A stretch of 64,000 bases of DNA from contig JAILLW010000019.1 of NCBI GenBank assembly GCA_024692955.1, forward strand, positions 1 through 64,000. The letters are read 5' to 3'. This document shows, in pieces, positions 15,730 through 23,907 of this stretch. Position 1 is the stretch's first letter, and each line of letters starts with the position of its first letter. The DNA comes from Lachnospiraceae bacterium (lineage in GTDB: Bacteria > Bacillota > Clostridia > Lachnospirales > Lachnospiraceae). The notes under the pieces were generated by a model that saw only the letters and a program-made list of their open reading frames with translations, did not search any database and was not told where the DNA came from. Position numbers and translations under genes: made by a program.

Positions 15730-18069
15730 ATGGGCAGGAAGCTGACGGCAATTCTGAGTTATCTGTTGATCTTTGCGATGCTGATCACCACAGCATCGAT
15801 AAACGGTCTTGCTGAGACAAAGGATTGGAGTGTAACAGATGAAGTAACGGAAGACACCTTTGAGGATACGGATTCCGTATCCGCGGATGAGGATGGAGAA
15901 AATACGGGTGCCGGCGATGAGGAAGATCCCGCGGAAGATGATATCGTGGATGAAGAAACCGAAGAAGAGGCTCCTGAAGGCATTGAAAACATAGGTACGA
16001 AAGAGGAGATGCCGGGAGATTCCGGGGATGTGGATTCTGAAGAAACTGTGGAAGAGGTGGCAGAAGAGACTTCGGAAGGATCAGATAGAGAAGATGAGCT
16101 TTCCGGTGAAGCAATCGAGCCCGTGGGCTATGTATATGTGGAGGAATCCTCTTATACGATTACTTTTGAAGGACTGAAGAACGGTCAGGTTATTACCGAT
16201 TCTTATGTGAATGATGTAACTTCCGAAACCGGCATTATCGGGCTTATGGCGGATAATCATAAGGAGCTTCTAAACCCGGATTCGCTGTTCTACAAAAATC
16301 TGGTCGGCGGGAACAATACCGTACGGGGCTGGGATCTTTATACGAACGGAAGCTTTACGAAACATCTTGATGCACATTTTTCTGAAGAGAATGAGCAGGA
16401 GTTTAAGATCGCGCCGAAACAGGATTATCATTTCCGGGCAGAGCAGTGGCAACGGGTATCGGAGAAAATCGTCGTGGACGCGGTCTCCGCGGTTTATTAT
16501 GACGGAAGATCCCATGTATCTTCGGATGAAAAGCTGAGCGCAAAGGATAAAAAGAAAAAGGCAAATGATCTTAATATCCGGGTATCCTATCTTCCGGCAG
16601 GACCAGAAGTTCATTACGGAGATGAGGCACAGGAATTCCTCCGTCTCGGGAAGGATTATAAGATCACCTATAAGAACAATAAGAACGCATCCCTTGAATG
16701 GTTCAGACTGGCAAGCAGGAGCCTTCCTTTTGATGACAAGCCGGTTTCCGCTCAGAAACTCATACCTGCCGGTAATTGTAAGGTTGCGATCTCGGATAAT
16801 ATTGAGGAAGAGAGTATTGGCAGTACCACAGACGGGAACTACAGGCACTTCAACTACGGTATTGACTGGGACAACTATCTCAATATGCCGGCAGACTATG
16901 TGAAAGGTGTATTCATTTTTAGGGAAAAGGATAAACTTCCGGGTACCTACAAGATGAGTATTTATCCCTACGGCCCCGGCGTGGATCATGATTTCGTACT
17001 GAATCTGAAATACAGGAGAACGGCGATCTCCACGGAAAATGCAGTAAAGAAGGGGCTTTTAAAGGTGACTCCGCATACGGCCTTCTATAACGCCGGGGGG
17101 TCACTGCCTTCCGGTCTTCAGATACTCTTTAATGGAGAGCCCAATCAGATCGGATTAAGCGAATTCAAGTTCAGCGGTCAGGCGTTTCCGATTAAGGATA
17201 TGGATGAAATCGAAACAACCGTGCGCATCTATGCGAAGAACAACAAGAAACCTCGAAAGAAACCTTATCTTGTGCTGGAAGGCGACGGATATATCTTTAA
17301 GGGCAAATCGAAGACGAAGTTTAATTATAGTATGTATGCGAAAACATCGATCTCGACGATCAGAGTGATCAACGCGAGAAATTACACATTGAGCCACGGA
17401 GCCCATACAAATACGCTTTCCGATAAAACCTATTCGGCAGGTGAACTATACGCGATGATGACGCCGATCTTTAGGGATAAGAAGAAGCTTGATTCGGAAG
17501 GGAGACCGAAGAATCCGAAGATCACCCTTTATCAGGCTTATTACCGGAATGCGGCGGAGTATAACGAAGGAAGGTTGAGCCTCGCGAAGATCAGCAGTAA
17601 ACAATACGACATGTTCCTGACGAAGCAGGATGATCATGCTTTTCTGGTCACGGTTCAGAATAAGCCGGGGAAGTTGATCGAGGAGACCAAATACGGCTTC
17701 AGCCCGGCAACACTGAAGGATAATGCAGATAATGTTGCCCCCTATACGATCTATGATAAGGATGTAAAGATCAAAAGTGTGACCTTTATGATGGATGATC
17801 TTACCACCACATATGAATTTCCGAAGGACAAAAATGTATCTTTCACTTTTACCGGAGATGAATTCAGATTTCCGTATATTTATACCGCTACCCTGAGTAA
17901 CGGGGTGACTGTGACCGGAGATTCTCTCCGGACGGAATACAAGGATAATGTACGGACCGGAACAGCAACCGTCACCGTCTATTTGAAGAAGTCAGGGACA
18001 TCATTCCCTTACGGCGGCTCCGGGAAATTCACCTTCAGGATCAAAAAGGTCGATGATAAAACACTATAA
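15730..18069 (+). CDS. Large secreted acidic surface protein
   Basis: 779 residues, function not recognised. ATG 15730 is favoured over GTG 15724 because AGGAAAG ends 6 bases before the ATG. A signal peptide (about residues 1-29, ending near NGLA) is followed by roughly 100 residues very rich in Glu and Asp, probably an unfolded wall-spanning segment, then beta-rich modules with recurring phrases such as GKDYKITYKNNKN, the style of clostridial adhesin/Ig-like repeats. There is no LPXTG or SLH anchor. It follows the lipoprotein gene after 12 bp, so the two may act together at the surface. Confidence 0.6.
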   Translation: MGRKLTAILSYLLIFAMLITTASINGLAETKDWSVTDEVTEDTFEDTDSVSADEDGENTGAGDEEDPAEDDIVDEETEEEAPEGIENIGTKEEMPGDSGDVDSEETVEEVAEETSEGSDREDELSGEAIEPVGYVYVEESSYTITFEGLKNGQVITDSYVNDVTSETGIIGLMADNHKELLNPDSLFYKNLVGGNNTVRGWDLYTNGSFTKHLDAHFSEENEQEFKIAPKQDYHFRAEQWQRVSEKIVVDAVSAVYYDGRSHVSSDEKLSAKDKKKKANDLNIRVSYLPAGPEVHYGDEAQEFLRLGKDYKITYKNNKNASLEWFRLASRSLPFDDKPVSAQKLIPAGNCKVAISDNIEEESIGSTTDGNYRHFNYGIDWDNYLNMPADYVKGVFIFREKDKLPGTYKMSIYPYGPGVDHDFVLNLKYRRTAISTENAVKKGLLKVTPHTAFYNAGGSLPSGLQILFNGEPNQIGLSEFKFSGQAFPIKDMDEIETTVRIYAKNNKKPRKKPYLVLEGDGYIFKGKSKTKFNYSMYAKTSISTIRVINARNYTLSHGAHTNTLSDKTYSAGELYAMMTPIFRDKKKLDSEGRPKNPKITLYQAYYRNAAEYNEGRLSLAKISSKQYDMFLTKQDDHAFLVTVQNKPGKLIEETKYGFSPATLKDNADNVAPYTIYDKDVKIKSVTFMMDDLTTTYEFPKDKNVSFTFTGDEFRFPYIYTATLSNGVTVTGDSLRTEYKDNVRTGTATVTVYLKKSGTSFPYGGSGKFTFRIKKVDDKTL

Positions 18070-18073
18070 TTCC

Positions 18074-18093
18074 CCGGCAGTTATTTCTGCCGG
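18074..18093 (+). other. Short hairpin between secreted protein and HD-GYP genes
   Basis: CCGGCAG and CTGCCGG form a perfect 7-bp stem with a TTATTT loop. No T run follows, so it is more likely an mRNA-stability or processing hairpin than a full terminator. Confidence 0.5.
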
Positions 18094-18113
18094 AAAGGGA
18101 CAGGGAGAAGAGC

Positions 18114-19814
18114 ATGTTTATCTGGTATTATGAAATCCTGTTTTTCATATCCGTAATATTGATGATCGTTTATGCCGCGAAATGGCACAAGCATTTTGAT
18201 GTATACTATTCGATACTCTTCACCCTGATCCCCATCACGATCATGGGGAATCTGATGCTGGCGCGCTCGGGGAATCTCTCCGAAGCGCTGCTGGCAAACA
18301 AGATCGTCTATATAGGAGCAAGCTACCTCGGTCTTTTTATGATGTTTGCCGTGCTGAGGCTTTGCCATATCGACCTCGGAAAGCCGATCCGGATCATGTT
18401 CCTCGTCGTATCCACCGCGCTCTTTCTTTGCGCGCTGACGATGGGAAGACTTCCGCTCTTCTATGAGAGCGTGGGTTTTGAAAGAGAGAACGGGGTTACG
18501 ATCCTCAGCAACAAGGTGTACGGCCCGGTGCATACATTCCTTTACCTGATGCATATCATATTCTTTGTGTTTATGTTCATTTCGCTGGCCTACAGCTACT
18601 TCTTGAAATATGATGTGCCGAACAGGACCATTTATCATCTCACGGCCCTTGTATTTTCCGCCGGTGTGGCGTTTTTCTTCGGAAGAATGATCACGAAGAA
18701 GATCGAGCTTCTGCCCCTGGTTTATGTGATCGCCCAGATCATTCTGCTCCGTATTATAGACAGGATCAGTATGTATGACGTGACGGACACCGTGATTGAC
18801 TCCCTTGTTCAGACCGGCGATACCGGCTACATCTCCTTTGACAGGTCTTTCCGGTATCTTGGAAGCAACCGGACGGCGAAGGATGTCTTTCCGGAGCTGC
18901 TTGACCTTCAGATCGACCGGGGGCTCGACCGCAACCGGGGCCTTTCGGAGATACTGCTTCCGCATCTTACGGCCTTCCGGGATGAAGGAACCGCGAAGCC
19001 CTTCGAATTTGAAAGAGGAGCAAAGACCTATCATCTGGAACTGAATTATCTCTATGACGGGCCCAAAAAACGGGGATATCAGTTTCTGGTAAAAGACTAT
19101 ACAAGCGAGCATCAGTACATAACCATGCTGAACGACTACAACCAGAAGCTGGAGGCCGAGGTTACGAAAAAGACCGAAGGCATTGTGGAGATGCACGACC
19201 GACTGATTCTCGGCATGGCGACCATGGTTGAAAGCCGGGACAATTCAACGGGCGGTCATATCAAGAGGACTTCCCACGTGGTCCGTATGCTGATCGATGA
19301 GATCAAAAAGGATGAGCATATGAACCTCAGCCCGGAATTCTGCAAAAACCTGATCAAGGCGGCACCGATGCACGATCTCGGGAAGATCGCGGTGGATGAT
19401 GATGTCTTAAGGAAGCCCGGACGGTTCACGGAAGAAGAATATAATGAGATGAAAAAGCATGCCGCGGAGGGCGCGAGGATCATCCATGAGATCCTGAAGG
19501 ACACGGAGGACAGTTATTTCCATCTGATCGCGGAAAACGTGGCGCATTATCATCATGAACGCGTGGACGGATCCGGCTATCCGGAAGGGCTGAAGGGTGA
19601 TGAAATCCCGATGGAGGCCCGCATTATGGCGATTGCGGATGTTTATGACGCGCTTGTCAGCAAGCGGGTTTATAAAGAGCGTATGTCCTTTGAAAAGGCC
19701 GATGCGATCATTCTTGAAGGAATGGGCACACAGTTCGACAAGCGGCTGGAACCTTTTTACATCGCCGCAAGGCCGAATCTGGAGGCTTACTATACTTCGG
19801 AGGGGGACAGTTAG
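18114..19814 (+). CDS. 7TM sensor with HD-GYP c-di-GMP phosphodiesterase domain
   Basis: 566 residues. Residues 1-215 contain about seven hydrophobic helices like the N-terminal 7TM region of some histidine kinases. Residues 220-330 resemble a PAS fold, a short coiled coil follows, and residues about 365-555 form an HD-GYP domain with the metal ligands in MHDLGK, the HYHHERVDGSGYPEGLKGDEI signature core and ADVYDAL. All catalytic residues look intact, so it should hydrolyse c-di-GMP. GGGAGAAG precedes ATG 18114. It lies 17 bp before a GT-C-like gene. Confidence 0.85.
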   Translation: MFIWYYEILFFISVILMIVYAAKWHKHFDVYYSILFTLIPITIMGNLMLARSGNLSEALLANKIVYIGASYLGLFMMFAVLRLCHIDLGKPIRIMFLVVSTALFLCALTMGRLPLFYESVGFERENGVTILSNKVYGPVHTFLYLMHIIFFVFMFISLAYSYFLKYDVPNRTIYHLTALVFSAGVAFFFGRMITKKIELLPLVYVIAQIILLRIIDRISMYDVTDTVIDSLVQTGDTGYISFDRSFRYLGSNRTAKDVFPELLDLQIDRGLDRNRGLSEILLPHLTAFRDEGTAKPFEFERGAKTYHLELNYLYDGPKKRGYQFLVKDYTSEHQYITMLNDYNQKLEAEVTKKTEGIVEMHDRLILGMATMVESRDNSTGGHIKRTSHVVRMLIDEIKKDEHMNLSPEFCKNLIKAAPMHDLGKIAVDDDVLRKPGRFTEEEYNEMKKHAAEGARIIHEILKDTEDSYFHLIAENVAHYHHERVDGSGYPEGLKGDEIPMEARIMAIADVYDALVSKRVYKERMSFEKADAIILEGMGTQFDKRLEPFYIAARPNLEAYYTSEGDS

Positions 19815-19831
19815 GAACGGCATCATCGTTT

Positions 19832-21838
19832 ATGTGGATCATCACTGTCTTGGCGGTCATTCTCGTTTCCGTTATGGCCGCGGAACATTTTAAGAAAAGG
19901 ATCACGGATACCCTGCCGCTTTCGGCGGGGTGTTTCGTGATCCTTCTTTATCTTCTTGCCTTTTTCCGGGCGCTTTGGCTCATCGACCTTCTTTCCGCGG
20001 GGATCCTTGCGGGAACGGGGATAATTCTTTTCCGGAAAAAGGGCCGGGAGGGACTGTCTCTTATCCGCACGGTTTTTTTAAGTTATTTCCCGGAGATCCT
20101 TGCGATCCTTACGGTTCTTATCCTCCTTACGGTATCCCAGCTTTCGAAGATCGCAACCTGGTGGGATGATATCAACTTCTGGGCTACGGACGCGAAGGCC
20201 CTCCGGGCACTTGGCGGATTTGCCGGGAAATACGGGAACGCGGCGCCGGAATTCGGGGATTACCCGCCGGCCATATCGCTTTTTAAATGGTTCTTTCTTC
20301 ATATGAGCCCCCGGATTTACCGTGAGGGACTGGGCTTTGGCGGCTATCTGTGTATGAATTATCTTTTCGCCCTTCCGCTCCTCGGGAATCTTTTGGGAGA
20401 AAACGGGATCCTTCATCCGGTATCTTCCGGTGATGCGAAGATAGCATTCACTGTAAAAAGGTTTGCTTCCGTTCTTCTTGGTTCCCTGCTCCTGATTCTC
20501 CTTCCGACCGTTATGAATGTGGTCTGCTTTCAGGGGACCTGTGCGGATGTGACCATGGGGATCCTCTACGGGACATTGCTGCTCTCCCTCTGGAATGACC
20601 GGGAAAACACTGTCACGGAGCCTTTTTCGCAGATCCGGGTCGCAATTTACGGCAGTATCCTGGTACTTACGAAATCCGTCGGGTTTGAATGGGCGGCCTT
20701 TGCGTTCTTCTTCTTCCTGCTTACAAAACGAACGGGGGAGAAAACGACGGACAACAGGGCTTTTCTGACGGGCGCCCGGATCTTCGCCCCGTGGCTTCTG
20801 ATCCTGCTTACGGAAGCCTCCTGGCTCTGCTTCTGTCTCCTTAACAGGCGCGTCTCGAAGCTTACCTCCGCCGGGATACGGATCGCATCTTCGGGGAACG
20901 GGAGCTTTTTCGGAATCGCGAAGGAAAAGGCCCGGGCCTTCTTCGGAGGGATCCTTTTCCAGCCGATGCATACGGACCGCACCGTCTTTTTTGACCTTTC
21001 CCTGGCGGCCTTTTTCCTTCTTCTTATGGCGCTGATCGTCGTTTTCGGGATCCGGAAGAAGTACTCCGGAAAGACCCGGAACAGACTTCTCATATTTACG
21101 GCCGTTACCGCCCTGATCGCCTACGGGATCATCTTTCTTGGCCATATCTCCATTTTTGCAGGAGAGACCCAGTATGAGACCGCAGAGGTGATGGCGATCT
21201 CCATCTCCCGCTACGGGGCGCCCTTTACGGTGGGAATGATGATCCTCTTCCTCGGGATCCTGACGGAAGACTCCGCGGAAAAGGACGGTCTTTCCGGGAA
21301 GGGGGAAAGCTTTTCCGGGAAGGGTACGGACGGGCCGGAACCTTCGAGACGGGCCGCTCTTTCCTGCCTGCTCGGGGCGGTGTTCATCCTCCTTACCTGT
21401 GACTATCCGGGAGTATATGAAGGTCTTTTCGGCTACAGGGCGCATATGGATGCCGATCTTTCCTCAAGGAAAGAGATGATCGATGAGAACGGAGAAAGAT
21501 TCGCCGGAATTGTATCCGGGAAGAAGGAGCTTCAGGGGAAACGGATCCTTGTACTGCAGGATCAGGACACGGTCCACTGGGTGCATAATGCATATCTGAA
21601 CCTTGAGGTGTCGCCTGCGGCTCCGGTATATGAAAGCGTGAACCTGAAGGAGATATCCGGGCCGGAACTGCAAAGGACGATCGAATCGTCCCATGCCGCT
21701 TATATCTATGCCGAGAATGCGGAAGACTTCCCGGAGGGAGCTTTTCGGGATGTGTTCGGGGAAGGGCTTTTTCCGGAAACGGTCTACAGGGTAACGGAAG
21801 ACGGAAAACCTTATCCCGCCGCAATCGGGGAGCCGTGA
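19832..21838 (+). CDS. Polytopic membrane protein, GT-C-like glycosyltransferase candidate
   Basis: 668 residues with about 11-13 transmembrane segments. The first extracytoplasmic loop has WWDDINFWATDAKAL, whose paired Asp residues resemble the catalytic loop of lipid-sugar-dependent GT-C enzymes (ArnT/PMT-like). A Gly/Ser-rich cytoplasmic insert (about 485-510) and a soluble C-terminal domain follow. The family assignment rests on topology and that loop only. The start codon has a weak ribosome site (TTAGGAACGG, 14 bases away). Its upstream neighbour is the HD-GYP gene. Confidence 0.55.
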   Translation: MWIITVLAVILVSVMAAEHFKKRITDTLPLSAGCFVILLYLLAFFRALWLIDLLSAGILAGTGIILFRKKGREGLSLIRTVFLSYFPEILAILTVLILLTVSQLSKIATWWDDINFWATDAKALRALGGFAGKYGNAAPEFGDYPPAISLFKWFFLHMSPRIYREGLGFGGYLCMNYLFALPLLGNLLGENGILHPVSSGDAKIAFTVKRFASVLLGSLLLILLPTVMNVVCFQGTCADVTMGILYGTLLLSLWNDRENTVTEPFSQIRVAIYGSILVLTKSVGFEWAAFAFFFFLLTKRTGEKTTDNRAFLTGARIFAPWLLILLTEASWLCFCLLNRRVSKLTSAGIRIASSGNGSFFGIAKEKARAFFGGILFQPMHTDRTVFFDLSLAAFFLLLMALIVVFGIRKKYSGKTRNRLLIFTAVTALIAYGIIFLGHISIFAGETQYETAEVMAISISRYGAPFTVGMMILFLGILTEDSAEKDGLSGKGESFSGKGTDGPEPSRRAALSCLLGAVFILLTCDYPGVYEGLFGYRAHMDADLSSRKEMIDENGERFAGIVSGKKELQGKRILVLQDQDTVHWVHNAYLNLEVSPAAPVYESVNLKEISGPELQRTIESSHAAYIYAENAEDFPEGAFRDVFGEGLFPETVYRVTEDGKPYPAAIGEP

Positions 21839-21861
21839 GATTTACGCGGGAGAGGGATCCG

Positions 21862-21870
21862 TGTTAGAAT
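21862..21870 (+). promoter_or_regulatory. Extended -10 for GT2-flavoprotein genes
   Basis: TGTTAGAAT, with a TTTACG-like -35 at 21841. A GCGTTTTAACGC palindrome lies just after the expected start point (21879-21890) and could be a leader hairpin or operator. Confidence 0.4.
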
Positions 21871-21926
21871 AGGTCGGTGCGTTTTAACGCAGGATGTGTA
21901 AGATAAAACTGATCAGTGAGGGGACA

Positions 21927-22655
21927 ATGGCAAAAGAGCCGAAAACAGCGGTAGTGATGCCGGTGGCAAACGAAGAGGCGACCATGGAGCGGGTGATCGA
22001 TATGATCATGGCGCTTCCATATGAGAACCTGTATTACTACCCCGTATTTGACGATTATTCAAAGGACCGGACGGCTGAGATCATCCGGAAAAAGGCGGAA
22101 GGCGAGCCGCGGATACGCCCCGTGTACTTTAAGGAATCGAAGGGCGTGATCAGCTGCTATCTGGAGGGCTATAAGAGGGCTCTTGCGGAGGGAGCGGACC
22201 GGATCATCGAGATGGACGGGGGAATGTCGCATGATCCTTCCCAGATCCCGCAGTTTATGGAAAAACTCGATGAGGGCTATGAATGTGTCTGGGGTTCACG
22301 TTTTGTAAAGGGCGGCGGGATCCGTGAACTGCCTCTTTACAGACGGATCTTAAGTTCCGGAGGAACGATCCTTTCGAACCTGGTCCTCGGAACGAGACTG
22401 AAGGATATGACGAGCGGTTATGAGGCCTTTCAGAGACATGTGCTCGAGAGCATCGATCTTGACAGGATCCTTTCGACGGGGCATATGTATCAGACGGAAA
22501 TGCGCTTTTACTGCCGGAGATTCCGGGCGGTTGAGGTGCCGATTCATTATACAGGCTCCTCCTCGGGGCTTTCCGGAAGCACGGTGGCGGAGGCGCTGAA
22601 GATCCTCTTCCGGCTGAAAAAATACGAAAAGAACGTATGGAAGGACAGAACTTGA
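21927..22655 (+). CDS. Family 2 glycosyltransferase, DPM/polyprenol-phosphate type
   Basis: ATG 21927 is chosen because GAGGGG lies 4-6 bases upstream; ATG 21894 lacks a site. 242 residues, soluble. The N-terminus VVMPVANEEATMERVI and FDDYSKDRTAEII match the nucleotide-binding half of dolichol/undecaprenyl-phosphate sugar transferases. The metal site reads IIEMDGGMSHDP, where the family usually has D-x-D: the second Asp is Gly. WGSRFVKGGGIRELP and the later SGYEAFQR region are typical. It would load a sugar on undecaprenyl phosphate for the GT-C proteins nearby. The last 19 bases overlap the flavoprotein gene. Confidence 0.75.
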   Translation: MAKEPKTAVVMPVANEEATMERVIDMIMALPYENLYYYPVFDDYSKDRTAEIIRKKAEGEPRIRPVYFKESKGVISCYLEGYKRALAEGADRIIEMDGGMSHDPSQIPQFMEKLDEGYECVWGSRFVKGGGIRELPLYRRILSSGGTILSNLVLGTRLKDMTSGYEAFQRHVLESIDLDRILSTGHMYQTEMRFYCRRFRAVEVPIHYTGSSSGLSGSTVAEALKILFRLKKYEKNVWKDRT

Positions 22656-23875
22656 ATAAGGTAAAGATACTGATCCTCGGCGCGGGACCGTCCGGGCTTG
22701 TTCTCGGAAGATGTCTCCATGACCGCGGGGAAAAGGATTTTCTGATACTGGAAAAAGAAAAGGAAGCAGGGGGGCTCTGCAGGTCCCTGACGGTTGACGG
22801 AGCGCCCTTCGATATCGGAGGCGGCCATTTTCTGGATGCGAAAAACCGTCCGGTCTGTGACCTTCTTTTCCGCTTTCTTCCGGAGGAAGAATGGAATCTT
22901 TATGAGCGGGATTCAAGGATCCGCATTCACGGGATGGAGATCTCCCATCCGCTGGAAGCAAATCTTTATCAGCTTCCCGAAACGATAAGAAATGAGTATC
23001 TGGAATCGATAAGGATCGCCGGGTGCAATACGGGCGAAAAGATGCCGGAGCGTTTCACGGAATGGATCCGCTGGAAACTGGGGGACCGGATCGCGGAGGA
23101 CTATATGCTTCCCTACAACCGGAAGCTTTTCGCGGACACCCTGAACGATCTCGGGACCTATTGGCTTCATAAGCTCCCGAATGTCAGCTATGAAGAGACC
23201 CTGCGCTCCGTCCGGGAGCATCAAAGCTACGGGACCCAGCCGGGACACGCGCGCTTTTACTATCCGAAAAAATACGGCTACGGAGAGGTATTCCGCCGGA
23301 TCGCGGAGAGTATTGATAATAAGGTAAGATATGACAGCAGCGTCATATTTATGGATGCCGGTGAACGCCTTGTCCGGTGCGCTGACGGGAGTGAATACCG
23401 GGCGGATCTGATCGTTACGACGATCCCCTGGAATTCCTTTGAGACCGTAGGCCTTTCTCCGGATGTAAAAGAAGGGATCAAAAAGCTCCGCTCCTCTTCG
23501 ATCGAAACGAGATATGTTCAAAAGAGCGCGGGATCAAAAGCGCACTGGCTCTATATCCCGGACGAAACGCTTCCGTATCACAGGATCCTCTGCAGGGAGA
23601 ACTTCGCGCCCGGAAGCCGCGGATACTGGGTCGAGACCCGGGCCGAGCGCTGCGGATCATACCGGGATGAAGAAGGCGGATTCGCATATATGAACGAATA
23701 TGCCTATCCTCTTAATACGATCGGAAAGCCAATGATCATGGAAAGACTTCTTAAAGAAGCCGGAAAGAGGAAGATTCTCGGGATCGGAAGATGGGGAAAG
23801 CATTCACATGACAATTCCGACACCGTAATGGAGGCGGCGATGAAGCTTGCCGTGGAACTTATGGGAAACATTTAG
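22637..23875 (+). CDS. FAD-dependent oxidoreductase/mutase, UDP-galactopyranose-mutase/PPOX-like
   Basis: 412 residues. The N-terminus KILILGAGPSGLVLGRCL is a Rossmann FAD site, with LEKEKEAGGLCRSL and FDIGGGHF following as in the amine oxidase/UGM/protoporphyrinogen-oxidase superfamily; GIGRWGKHSHDNSDTVMEAA near the C-terminus is the second FAD contact. Members beside surface-glycan glycosyltransferases often modify nucleotide or lipid-linked sugars, so I infer a glycan role rather than haem synthesis. Translation is coupled to the GT2 gene by a 19-bp overlap. Confidence 0.7.
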   Translation: MEGQNLNKVKILILGAGPSGLVLGRCLHDRGEKDFLILEKEKEAGGLCRSLTVDGAPFDIGGGHFLDAKNRPVCDLLFRFLPEEEWNLYERDSRIRIHGMEISHPLEANLYQLPETIRNEYLESIRIAGCNTGEKMPERFTEWIRWKLGDRIAEDYMLPYNRKLFADTLNDLGTYWLHKLPNVSYEETLRSVREHQSYGTQPGHARFYYPKKYGYGEVFRRIAESIDNKVRYDSSVIFMDAGERLVRCADGSEYRADLIVTTIPWNSFETVGLSPDVKEGIKKLRSSSIETRYVQKSAGSKAHWLYIPDETLPYHRILCRENFAPGSRGYWVETRAERCGSYRDEEGGFAYMNEYAYPLNTIGKPMIMERLLKEAGKRKILGIGRWGKHSHDNSDTVMEAAMKLAVELMGNI

Positions 23876-23883
23876 AACGGGAG

Positions 23884-23897
23884 GGTGCTTAAGCACC
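23884..23897 (+). repeat. Perfect 14-bp palindrome between Shine-Dalgarno and start codon
   Basis: GGTGCTTAAGCACC sits between GGGAGGG (23879-23885) and ATG 23908. The in-frame TAA at 23890 excludes an earlier start, so the ribosome site is 22 bases from the ATG unless the palindrome folds and shortens the gap. Confidence 0.6.
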
Positions 23898-23907
23898 GCA
23901 TCAGATT

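Noticed and set aside
20078..21445. 455-residue open frame on the minus strand
   Set aside because: It is antisense to the GT-C-like gene, full of Arg, Gly and Lys, and has no recognisable motif; it arises from codon bias of the true gene.
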